In this document: positions 1 to 13,278 of the stretch, one piece after another
Layout: every line of letters starts with the position of its first letter
Numbering within the stretch: the first letter of the stretch is position 1
NCBI GenBank assembly: GCA_905160935.1
Contig: CAJHZI010000311.1
Location: forward strand, 573,501 to 637,500
Reading direction: 5' to 3'
Length of the DNA: 64,000 nt
From: Enchytraeus crypticus
Lineage: Eukaryota > Annelida > Clitellata > Enchytraeida > Enchytraeidae
Position numbers and translations under genes: made by a program
Notes under the pieces: generated by a model
What the model saw: only the letters and a program-made list of their open reading frames with translations
Told to the model about the DNA's origin: nothing
The model's database searches: none

Positions 1-115
1 TAATGCGTTCCAATGCTATAAAAATCCTTGTGGCTATGCGTTCAATTTGAGACGTCTCTGACATCGCCGTCGTGTTAGAAACCGGACGTCAAATCTTAAC
101 ATTATCGTATTTTAC

Positions 116-3100
116 CTTTTCTTTCCATCGTTCGAAGCTCCATGGCGAATGGCGAGTCGACGAGCATGATCTCCTGCATGATGATGGCGAAGGAGTAGAC
201 GTCGCCTCTCTTCGTGCCGTAGCTTGGAATAGTCTGCAGTCTCAGTAGCTCGGGTGCCGTCCACATCTTATCTGAGACCAGGAGCAAACCAGCCGTTAAA
301 AAGCATCCTGATTAGTGAAACTCGTGGCATGAAGAACCTCACAGCCCTAGCAAATCCCCAATCCCCATACTCTCTCTATCTCTCTCTATTAGTACACTGC
401 CTACTGGCAGATCCATGGTATATAACGCCTCCAGTCTTCTCAGTCTTCCGCCTTCCTCTTCATTTCCAAATATTAGTGGGTCTTTAAATCATCTAACATA
501 CTAAATCCCCATACTCTACTTAGATGTAAAGCCAGCCGTTAAATAGCGTCCTGATTAGTGACATTGGTAGCATCAAGAATCTCATGGCCGTAGCAAACCC
601 CCATACTCTACTTAGGTGTAAAACCAGCCGTTAAATAGCGTCCTGGCATTTGTAGCATTTAGAGCCTCATGGACCAAGATCTAATCGAGACTCTAAGCAC
701 AACTTAAATCCAAACTGCCACTGTCAGGAAGCTGATTCTACAATTTCTAATCTGAGGTAAAATGAGGACCTGACATAAAATGGTCCAGGATTCAAATTCC
801 TAATAATATGCCTCTAATAATTATTTTGGAATCTTTACCTGTCCTCGATTTGACTGAATCTAGATCTCCTACTAAGTGATTGATAACTTTAACGACTGCA
901 TTAAATTAAATATTAATTTAATACGAAAAGAAATAAAATAATACACGAATATTCAATAGAACGAAAATTGAAACGATTTCAAATAACGTGTGTAAGCGAA
1001 TTACATATAACTTATAACTTAAAATTAAACTTTTCTATCTAATTACAGTTCACTTTAAATATCGCAAAAGTAAGTACTTTATATTACATATGATTACTTT
1101 TGACGTACAAATTACTAATACGCTCTCTAGCATAAATTCCTAGACTTTACTCTAGTTTCCTCTCAACTATTTGCCTGCCAGGATTCCTTCTAATATAATC
1201 CCTAGGTTAGAATATTTCGATGGAACCCTCTTCCCTCTTCGATCTTCTACAAAATCACTCCCTTCTCATCGACTGTTCGATGGACTACAAATTAGTTCGA
1301 ATAACCGAACCCTTCGAATTGCTCTCAATTTGTCTATTCTTGAGATTCTTAAAATCTCCTAGATCTCTTTTCAACTTGACACGTTTTACGTCCGTGTTGT
1401 CACTCTTCCATCTTGGATCTCTCTTCTCTTCCTGTTTAGGCATGCCCTCATTGGTCACTTGCCCTAGCTTAGCTACCGCCTAGGATCTCACTTTAATAAA
1501 ACTCAATACTTTAAATTTAACTTTACTTATCCAGCAGTATTATTAAATACTTTGCTAGAAATACAATTACAAATACAAATACATACTAAATACATACTAA
1601 CATATATCGAATCGAGCTTTGACAGCCACACATCCATAAGATGCCACAATATATATACAAACAGTTCAATGATGAAAAGTTTAGAAATGTAAAATTATAT
1701 TTTCTAACGAGAATGGTTCTTAGTGTGATGGATTTGTAACTAAGTACCATTACTAAATGTAAGGGCTTAGCAGCACTGTTGTTTGAATCAAAAACCATTC
1801 GAAGAAGAATTGGCTAACCGTTGTGTTAACTATCAACGGTCCATCGATTTAAATCCCAAACTTTATTGTACATTTTTTATGATTTAGTATCGTTTATTTG
1901 TTCATCACAGCAGAGATTAGACAAAGAATAGGAACGTGCATGTAGTTAGATAAACAAATAACAATACAAAAGAGGCTACCATAAAAGAGCCTTAGCTCTG
2001 TTCTGTAACACCATAATTCGCAGCAATAGCAGAGTCTACTTAAGTCGGAAATACAAAACATTTCTATTACATTACCAATTACAGTAAAACCGTTGGTAGC
2101 CATACAATTTAATATTTTCAAATAAGGAAATGGCCATTAGTAAAGTTGTATAGATTCAAAACGTTTTCTCACCCGAGTCACTCCGTGTTTCAGATTTCTG
2201 CGACCACTGACCCTTCTTGAAGTGTTCCATTCCATAATCAGTAATCTTGCAGGTCCAGCGGTTGTCAATGACGCAGTTTGAGCTAGTCAGGTGACCGTGG
2301 GAGCCAATGGGAGAGCTGTGAATATACTCCATGCCCTAGAGGGTCAAATCATAAATAATCAGCATTGATTAGTCGTATATACTTTGGACTTATTTTCTGA
2401 TTTTTGGAATTTGCAACGTTTTTGGACCTTCTTTTTGCTCACCGGCTTGATTTTGGCTCAATAGTGCTCGATGTTGTCATTGATGACTGTAACATTCTAA
2501 TTTTTATTTTTATTATTACATATTTCATGCTTATCATTCTAATTTATCATTTACTTGATTGAACAATTGCTGGTCAACTTCCCTCTAGTGAAAAGTCATA
2601 CGTTATATGTTGTATTGTATTGAATGGTATTGCACTTATGCTGTATTGTTCTTATTTGCGCCGTGTTGTGTAGTATTGTATTTGTATTGTATTTATTGTA
2701 AGCATCGAGTTTGTGTTTTATTGTATTTTGGTCCTTCTGAATATTCTGTACCTGTTGCCTCGGATCATTGGCTTGCACTGTTTTGTTCTCTTCGGTCTTT
2801 GAATACTCAGCTAGTCATTATGCAGTACTTTGGAATCTGCTGGTGCAGATTCTGCTTGAGACGTCCCCGATATTGCCTTATGGTGAGGAACTGAACATCT
2901 GTTTCCTATTTTACTATTTTATTTTTTATTCGTATAGTTACACACATGACATACCGTAGGTGCTACATGATTTCCTTTCTTAGTTTCTGTTTTTGTAATT
3001 ATAGTTATTTCCACCATTCCTCTCCATGATTATTAGAAATCTTTGCCTTTTGTTGGCGAAACAATTCCAGCCAGCGCGGATTTAAGAATAACCTTCCAAC

Positions 3101-5911
3101 ACCCTCGGGATTTGTTTCTTTCAGAGCTATCAATACTCAATCTTCCAAGGTGGTCGCCCACAAAGTACTAACCGGCGCGATGGAGCTTAACTTTGTTCAG
3201 TTGACGCGCAGCCTAACCTAATGCGCTAAATCCTGTATCCGAAATATTGTTTGATTGGTTGATTGATTGATTGACAATAAACGAACTTATGGCGAGGAAA
3301 TGAGCATTAAATTTTTATTCGTTGATTGATTGTTTGATAGACAATAAACAAAATTATGGCGAGAAACTGAACATTAAATTCTTATTGATTGACTGATTGA
3401 TTGATTGATTGACAATAAACGAACCCTGGCGATATCGAAGCACATGGCAGTCCTGAAATGAGCCACATGATGCTGAGCGGTGGAGTCCAACAGGATGTCC
3501 TCTAGACTACGTCTCCTCTGATAGACCATCACGACTGCTATGTGACCAGGGTCCACACACACCCCCACAAACGCGTTAATGTTCTCATGCTGCAGCTTCG
3601 ACATCTAATCAATCAACCAGGGTCGATTAATCAATCGATATATCATAAAATACGATCATTTGACATCTGATCAGTCAATCAGGGTCGATTAATCAATCGA
3701 TATATCATATCACATGATCATATATTGAATCAATCAATCTCAAAGCATCGACATTAATTCTCATTTTGTAATTTAGACATATGATCCATCAATCAATCAC
3801 GGCATTCGATCAGTCGATTACTCAGTCAATCTCATAACTTTACGAGGATTGACTTGATTAATAAAAAATAAAATAATTAGTAATATTAAAATAATAATAA
3901 TATAATAATAATAATAATAATAAAAGTAATATGATTTTAATTTATAAATTAGTATAAACATCAATCGATCAGAATCGAAGAAAACTTTTTATGAATTAAA
4001 TTTTTGTTTTTAGGTAGAAATTTCTAAAACTACCGCCTCCATTCACGAGCATTAAATCATTGAAAGATGGAAAAGGTTATGCTGCTGATTTTATTAATTC
4101 ACGGTAATAATTACCAAATTCAAAACACATTAGGGCAAAGAATCAATTTTTAGTACATGTAGTTTAAAACAAACAAATTTTTCAATCAGAAAATATAATT
4201 AAAGTAAATGAGTTAATCGTAATTATATGCACCACTTCGCTATACTTCTCTAGTTTTCTTGCACAACGGATATAACTCAAATTTTCTTACTCACACATAT
4301 TCAAGGCTAAAAGCTAACCTATCGATATGTAATTTTCTTCAATATCACAAGATTTTTCATGTTAAAAATATAACGTAAACCTATACGCTGTCATAACATT
4401 ATATTATACTGTAAAATACTTCTACGGTATAATGTGGTTGAAAATAATTTGTTTTTTAAGTTGATTTCCAGTTGCCCTTCTCAGTTCCTGTTCAGTCGCC
4501 TCGTACGACATGTGCAGTTAATTAATGGTCTATTGTTCAATGTCCCGGACACAACACAGGGATCCACGTACCGTTAGGATATCGTCCAGAATCTCAATCT
4601 TCTTATAGTGGATGCTTCGCTTGTTGATCATCTTAACGGCTACAATGTTATCCTATCAGCAACAATCAATCAATCAATAAGAATTTAACGTTCGGTTCCT
4701 TACCATAGGGCGATGTCAGGGACATCTCTTGCAGACTCTACACGAACAGACGCCAAAGCACCACACGATGACGACTGAGTACACAGAGACCACAAGAGAA
4801 AGCGAGATCAAAACAGTGCAAGTCCAAGATCCTAGGCAAGCTGGTCAAAATTTAGACCTATGGCAGAAAGAGACAGAGCTAGACAAAGTTGTCAGCAATG
4901 ACAGAGTTAGAGTGCTTCTGTTCTTCATAACAATATCGATCACCATAAAGTCGAAACATGTACATTTTTCTGTAAAAAAACTGCCTATGAGCCTATGAAT
5001 CAATTGAAGTGAAGGAATAGGATACACGTGTAGGTATAAATAAAAGTATACCCACAGAAGTGGTTTTCTATTTTTCTTCTGTTTTCTATAGGCGTAGTTC
5101 TGGATCTTACTAAATAGTTGTGGGATTCCATTACTCTGCACATATTTTTTCCGGATTTAAAACTATTTAATTAGAATTAATGTAGTATTAAATATGAGAT
5201 AGTAGAAATCTTTGTTCAAATATTCTATCGAATTCATCAATAACTGAATTTAATTTATTAATTAATGAAATAATAAAATCTCAAGAATCCAAAAGACCAA
5301 TTTGTTAAATTTGAGCATTAATTAAAATCCAATTAACGGTATAAAGAATATAATTATTATTATAATTATATTCTACGGTATAAAGAATATAATTATTTAA
5401 TTCATCCTACTTTACGCCCCGACCCCTATAGAATAAATCAGCCGTAAAATGCGCGTGTCAAAGCGGCGACTAAGACACTGAAGAGGGCTATAATAAGCCA
5501 CCTCTGAAGTCATCTTTTCCCACGTTAGAAGCAATTTAGAGGTTTGGCAAAGGTTAGGCCTCAATTTTAGGATCAACTTGTAGATCAATGACGTGCTCTT
5601 ACAGAACTGTGAGTAAAATATGCATCTTGTACCCATTACTTGATGGAACATCTTTGAAAGAGAGAACTATTTGAGTATATAATTGAGATACTTTGTAGAT
5701 GGCGGCATCGGTATATCCCACTCTCGTTAAATTGATCGATGCAGTGCTCTCTTGTCTGTCAATCACGGAATGGGTTTGACTGGTCGCGGCTGGTACTACA
5801 GCCTAATAAATAAATCCAAAGAATTCAGATAAATGTGACGGTTGAAATATATACTCTCGCATTCGCATTCCAACATCTAACGATTCTATACGTAGAAGAT
5901 ACACTTCGTAC

Positions 5912-5992
<81 letters not shown>

Positions 5993-6019
5993 CTATCTAT
6001 CTATCTATCTAATCTATCG

Positions 6020-6095
<76 letters not shown>

Positions 6096-6118
6096 CTCTC
6101 TCAATCTATCTTTCTCCT

Positions 6119-6155
<37 letters not shown>

Positions 6156-9100
6156 ATTTCTCTTCTATATTTTATTGCTGTCTTACTTCAAACTTTCAAC
6201 ATTTTTTGGGGGCGGGATTTATTATTTTGATCGATTGATAGACTGTTAATTATGAATGATGAGGGTTGATTAAATTATGAATCATAACGGATTGATAGAC
6301 CACTAAAAATAATTGTGTATTGATTTAATGGTGAAGAATGGTCTACCGTATGACTACTAATAATCACTGGATGTTTCATGTTGAGTTATTGTTGATTGAT
6401 TGACTACAAATAATCATCAATTTGTATTGATTTAATGCTGAATGATAGCTGATCGATTGACTAAAAATAATCATTTTGTATTTAAAGATGATTGATTGCT
6501 GATTGACTGATTCTACTGATTAAATGTTTCAACTCACTTTTCCAGATACATTGGTTGATGAGCCACTGGTCTCTGAAATCTGAGAAGTAGAACCTATTGT
6601 GGCGAGATCCATTGTGAAATCTAAATGTGGCCAAGGAATTATCCAGTTTTTAGCCATTTCCAATTTTTCCTTGTAAATCATTCTCCTGAAGGTGAATAAA
6701 TAACAGTAGGAATCAAAATACTATTTAATATTTTCACTTAGTATTCCGTGAATGCATATTCCATGCTTGCAAATGGTTATATGCATCTTACTGCGAGGAA
6801 TAGTCGAACCTCAACATTTACATTCATGTCCTGCTCTCTCTCTCTCTCGGGACTTTTCTTTTCAAAATGATTAATTAAAAGATATATCTAAGGTCCATAA
6901 AAAAAGTCCTTAAATTTACATTTACACGAAATATCTTCATTTCAAATTATCATAGTTCCAAAAATCTTTTTGTAAAAACAAATTATTCGCTAAAATTGTT
7001 GATCGCTTCATCAAGTCCCGCTGACGTTAACACATTTACATGTAATGGCGCCTTCGTCCTTCATGAATAGGATTTGAAATAAGCGGTAGATTTACTTTAA
7101 CATCCACATTATCAATCAATCAATCAATCAATAAGAATTTAAATTCCGGTTCCTCGTCATAAGGTAATGTCAGGGACGTCTCTGGTATATGCATTATTTG
7201 AAATCATGTGTTATACTTCCTATCAAAATGCCCGAAGCCAGCAGCGGCATGCTTCATTCTTCAATGGTATAAAATTATTAGTCAGACAAAATGCTTAAAG
7301 CCTTAATTTACAACAATTATATAGCGCCCACAGAATGCTTACTACAGATTAGTGCTAGCTTTTTTCAATTTTTTTAACGTTTCAAGGTAAACGAAATAAA
7401 TATATATTAAAGTTTAAAAAAATGTATTCTATAAAATAAAGTTGTAAACCTTTTTACAATGTAGAGAACGGAGAAGAGCACTAGAAGAGCAATAGCAAAA
7501 ACGGCAAATATGATAAATGCGGTCTCTGCAATATAAAACCAATCATACAATCAAAGGCTTTATCACTGCCTCCGCCAATCAATCAATCATGATTGAATTC
7601 ACGGTTTGCCGCTCGATTAACTACACTGTACAGTAATCAATATAAATATATCAATAAGTGATTCAATATAGATGAAAGTGCCCATTTAATGGAAATTATT
7701 TTATCAAGAGAACTATAACATCAAAACAGAATTCAAAGAAGCGAATAAGAAATGAGAAATGAAGTATCGTTTGAGATTAAGAAAGAGAAATCTGTTAGTT
7801 AATTTTCGAGATTACCTAAAATAAAGTAGTTCTCTATAGCGATATACAAGTATGTGGAGAAATAGAATGCACTGCTATATCACAGTTCAAAGTCATATGT
7901 CGGCTCTATCGGTATTGTACGTGATGCGTAAAAGACGACAAAAACTTCACAAAGTGTGATACCTAAATAGATTGCGGCCTTTGACAAGCTAGAATACTTG
8001 CCAATGGGCTGAACCTCTCTGTCTTCAATTGGAGAGCTTTACTTAAATTATGCACAGCTTATTGATTGATTTTTACACGCAAGCCGTTACCTAGTTGATT
8101 GCTAAACAAAAACCATAGAGTTCATATATTGATTGATTACTATATAAGACATTATAGGATCAACTGATTGATTGCCTATATAATCCATAAAATCTATTGA
8201 TTGATTGCCCTACATACACCCTAAAGACTATTGATTGATTGCCCTACATAAACCCTAAAGACTATTGATTGATTACCCAGTATAAACCCTAAAGTCTATC
8301 GATTGATTGCCCTACATAAACCCTAAAGACTATTGATTGATTGCCCAGTATAAACCCTAAAGACTATTGATTGATTGCCCAGTATAGACCCTAAAGACAA
8401 TTGATTGATTGTTCAGTATAAACCCTAAAGTCCATTGATCGACTATTACCGGATTTAGTGTCTTCGCATTCCATGCTGTCACTGACACACACATCCTCAT
8501 CCATTGGAATGATGGGATTTTTCCCGGGCCAAACGGCTGTATTCAACTTATCCGTGAAATCCTCCAGGTCTATGATCTTCCCCTGATTGATTATAGTCGC
8601 TCTCAGATCCTCTATTCTGTATCCCTCCGGACTGAATATCATTGGGGGATTTCCGGTAAATTTAAGAGCTAAATGTTCAATAAATCAACGCGTCAGTTTA
8701 TCAATTTTAGTTGACGTTGAAGTTGAATCATATTTATTTCACTTTAGGTAACATCATACGCGAGTAACAATGAGATAAAGTGAAAAGACAAAGATTCTGC
8801 TCCGGATATAGTTACATACTTTCTTTCTCTCTCTCTCTCTCTCTCTCACTCTCTTTCTCTCAATAACTCTCTCCTAATTCAGCGTTTTAAAATTATTTGG
8901 CCCGCTATCAACGAGAAATAGCTAATATAATTTTAATTTTTAATTTTTTGTATAATTTTGTCCCTGAGTTATTGTCATTCCTACGGTAAACCGGGCAATC
9001 AGCTAGTGGATAAAAATTAATATTCATAAAGCGAAACTCTGTAAATAAAGATGCCGGCTTATCGGCAATGGAAATAAAGAAGTAGCGCTTAGTGGCAAAT

Positions 9101-11034
9101 TTCACAATCGGTGATAAATGTAGATCTCTGCCAGCATATCGAGTTTTGCCTGCATGTGTTTGCAAATAACTTAACATAATCATACTGGGTCACTAAGTCT
9201 TTAAGACTTGTAACACCTGTGTGGAACGAGTAGTCCCAATGGTCTACTCTCATGTTAAAAACAGTTTATAGAAGGACTTCAAAATATTGATTGATTGTTT
9301 TGTGGATTAATTGACAGACTGATTTACTGATCTATTGCATTTTAGATAGATAATCCTATAAATGTCAAACTGATATTGGCACAACAACTAACAATCAACG
9401 GGACTCATTTTTTCAGTTAGACGGCTGTTAGACACTATGTTCTCCAATAGTATGGTAATAGCATCCGGTATTCGAAGAATGGTAGGGTCATCCTATATCA
9501 AATCAGATAAAATCGGATTTAAGATACAGCATAGATGAACATATCGTCAAAAACACAGCAATAGATCTTTTCGGTAATGCTATAAATAGAACATCGGGGA
9601 CACCAAATGTAAACAGTGGACAAGAAAACGTAAACACTGCATAGAGTACCATTGAAATGTACTAGTTACTCGTAAAAGTTCTAATACAAGCTTTCTTTAG
9701 AAATGTTATTTACTTTACAACCTACATTACGGATATTAATTAAAGAATAACTTAACACTTATAGTTTAACTCTGACACCCATTATAACGATATGCATGCA
9801 TTATAACGAAGTTATAATGTAGACCCATTACATTTACATGTAAATATATGTACCAGATGTCAACATAAACAAAACAGTGATAACATGCAACAAAATATGT
9901 TTTCAATTACCGAACTGATCTATAGAAGCACAATGCAACGGAATTCATAACAATGTAAGCAGTGGTAAGCAAAGGAAAACAGCGAAATGCAAAGTCATGA
10001 CTAGAGAAAAGTAAATAATTAAGTGATCTGACTAAAGCCTTTGAACAGTTAAAGAAATTATATCGGTAAAATGTGTTTGATTTATATAAAAAATCTGATT
10101 ATAGTATAATTTTGCTTATTCTCGGTAAGGCCACAATTTATTTCCAATAAGTGTTTCAGCTGACCAATTACACCGTACAGCCAATCTTTAACGCATAAAT
10201 TGAAATTTAGTACAAAAAATGTCCAAATATAAATTAACTTTCTTTCTTTTCCATTACTAATCTATTTTTTAGTATCATCTCATCTTTACGTATGTCTTCT
10301 TTCTCTGACTCTCTATCAATCTATTTCTCTCTCTATCTCTCTCTTTCTCTCTTTAAGCCATTCTTCATGCATGTACATCCCTCTATCATTCTCTTTTCCT
10401 ATGCGATTAACTTGTTTTCTTTTTCTATCTTTCTTTCTCTCTCTTATTCAACTCGCAATCGCCCAAATAATACCTGATGGTTAGAATTTGACCTCATTTA
10501 ATTACGAACATCAAAAGTAATATTATATTATAATTTATTGTCAATACCACTAATATCAAGCAACATTCTACTCGTAGCAAGCAAGCAAAGCAAAAATCTA
10601 AAAAGCTCAAGCTAATGTTAACGTCAGTTTCCTCATTCGAAAACGATGTCAGTGACAGGTGTGAAAACGATGTGAGCCCAGGATTTTAAACCCGGAAACA
10701 CTGATCCGCGGTCGAATATCTTACCGACATCGCCACTGTCTCCAGCCGGTAGTTTGGCTCAATTTTATTTAAGCATTGTTTTGACCAAACACTTTTCCAA
10801 AAATAACTTAATACAATTATACACTGTGTCACTAACTTCCATTGTCTCAGTGCTAATGGATGTGTCGGCTGTAGCAGACGATATAACATAACCGTTTGCT
10901 GCCGCTGTAGTTCTCACTTGTTCGTAGAATTTAGACGCCACCTTTCGACGTATGAGGGGGGGATTGAGCACCATCACTCCCTCCTGACTGTTGAACAATT
11001 CTTCACTGGTAAACCCCGCCAGGGTATGCACTTA

Positions 11035-11073
<39 letters not shown>

Positions 11074-13237
11074 GGTTTAACGTCCGTTTCCTCATACAAG
11101 GATGATGTCAGGGACGTCACTATATCAATAACAATATCACGAAGAGAACGTTAAGCAGTTCTTAAATTTAATTTAATAGTTGCTATAACTATTAAATAGT
11201 TACATATATAATTATTTGGGTATTAATAATATAAAAATAGTTATATTATTAAATAGTTATTATATATTTGAGTAGACAAGATAGTTTTCTTAGAGAATGA
11301 CGCCCTCTCCAGTAAATGTTAGTCGAAGCTGAGGAAGGCATAGGGGGCCTACCTCATCATAAGCAGAATCCCCATGAATAATGGTATATCAGAAGGAATG
11401 TTATAGATGATTTAAAGATCCACTCGCATGTGGATATGAAGAGGAAAACGGAAAATAGAGATGAGTGGACTAATATACCATGGACCTGCCAGTAGGCAGT
11501 GCACTAAGAGAGAGAGTTACAATATTTAGTTAGAATTTAAAATAGTCTCCGGTAAGAAAATAAAGTTATATTTTAAGCTCTATGGTTGCAAGGTGGGCAT
11601 AATGTGTATCCTGTTTAGTACTGAGTCTTTATCGAAAATAAACAAGATCTTGTAGTGAAATAATAAATAAATAATATTCGTTTAATGCATGTTTCGTCAT
11701 CCAAGGATGATGTCAGGACGTCCCCACAGCACACATCACTGCAGATCAATTCACCCAAACCAATCTGCAAAGGAAATGTGGTGAAGATCAGTAAGTTCTT
11801 GAAACGAAAACCGGTTCGGTGATCAAAAAGTGGTCAGGAAAGATAGAGTATTTCTACGGTGGGAAAGCTATAGTTTTACTAGCCAGAGAAAGTTAAAAGT
11901 GAAGAATAAGAGCGAAGATTAGTAGGTAAAGAGTTCCAGATTGTGGGTGCTGCATAAGAAAATGAGCGCCTGTCCAATGATGTGAGAATGTTTAGAACAG
12001 AGAGAAGAGAATAAGCCATATTAATTACCTGAATCGGTGCACCAGTTCAGGAAATGCTTATTTCATAACTGTTCAGAGGCTAGCGAATGTCAGGCATTAA
12101 AAGGAAGGAGTAAGTATATCTTACTTATCATTCGAACGTTTAAAAGTTGTTCACAGCTCTTCCACTTTTTCCAAAGTTTTCATTATTTCTATAAAAGAGT
12201 CTGAAAGACAAATTTCGGCCAATGCCCTGCTTTAAGAATTGATTAAATTTAAGAATTAAATTTAAGGATTAAATTTAAGGATTAAGAATTTTCTTTCCGA
12301 GTATTAAAATAGTTCCAATATTAATTGTTATAATTACCGTACCGTAGTTTTGTTGAATAGTGATGAAGGCGATGGTACGTGAAATGTAAGGCTGATCCGT
12401 CGTCAGACCCTTTCTATAGGCTGACAACAGAAAGTAGATGGCGTGCCCCGATTCCCGCAGTAGTAGCAGTATAACTGGTAGCAATCATGCATATAGATTT
12501 ATTTCCAGCACCGAATTAACAATAACCAAATAAATAAATAAAAGAAAGAATTATTGTCAAAGCCTTAACGTTTTGTTGGGTAAGGAATCCAATGCCAAAG
12601 ATTTTAAATTTAAATTACTGGTTAACTTTTAATATGTCTATTGCTTGATAAGGACAATGATAGATGACAATAATAAGGACAATGCCACATGAAATGTCTT
12701 ATTGGGGAATTGAGAAAAATTTGACTTTTGTTCGATACTCACTTGACCCTTTCTGAACGATTTCTGATATTTCGTTGTCTACCGCTGTATTATCCGTCGG
12801 CAAGAAATCTATCGGCAGCCGATGCAGGATAAATGTGATATTTCTCTCTTTAGACATGAACGACAGATCAGTCGTCAGTATACCGGAGTCTATGCCAGTC
12901 ACTACTACCACCCTCTTCCAATGGCAGGCAGTCATAACCTGAACACAGCCAATTGAAAGTTAATAATTGCTTGGCACCGTTTAGGATCTTCTGTTCTAGC
13001 AAATCTAGAAAGGCACAAGCGTGTTTCAGTTACCTAGCCGTACTTACGTTGAATTTTAGTAAAAATTAAATTAAATTATTTTTTTACCAAAGTCAGAAAA
13101 GGCATTCAGTTGTGGTCTATATCTCTCTAGCATAACATCCAGCCCTTCCCTTCAAACTGTCTTTACTACATCCTCATCTGCCTTTGTCAATTTATGCCTA
13201 CACAATCTCAATCTCGATAACTATAATATAAATAATC

Positions 13238-13278
<41 letters not shown>

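Larger units (their letters stand above)
116..6685 (-). other. Juxtamembrane and kinase-homology exons of the receptor guanylyl cyclase
   Basis: Exons 9-14. Exon 9 is the juxtamembrane stretch ([18 protein letters not shown]). Exon 10 leads into the N-lobe ([18 protein letters not shown]). Exon 11 holds the conserved VAVK lysine. Exon 12 has [15 protein letters not shown] and [10 protein letters not shown]. Exon 13 has [16 protein letters not shown] and CKITDYGM. Exon 14 has WTAPELLR and [13 protein letters not shown]. The order and spacing match receptor guanylyl cyclases. These domains bind ATP and regulate the cyclase but normally lack kinase activity. The C-terminal end of this domain, the coiled-coil linker and the cyclase domain are beyond the left edge. 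Confidence 0.9.

Noticed and set aside
5835..6230. 131-residue open frame of Ser/Ile/Tyr/Leu repeats
   Set aside because: It is the translation of an (ATCT)n microsatellite and has no flanking coding signal.
8120..8446. Possible telomere-like repeat (CCCTAAA once per unit)
   Set aside because: The heptamer occurs once every 34 bases within a complex unit next to an exon; true telomeric DNA is uninterrupted.
10765..10836. Continuation of guanylyl cyclase exon 5 ([11 protein letters not shown]...)
   Set aside because: Phase and the fit of the next exon favour the donor GAA|GTTAGT at 10837. The extension looked somewhat like the expected motif, but no in-phase donor supports the full stretch.
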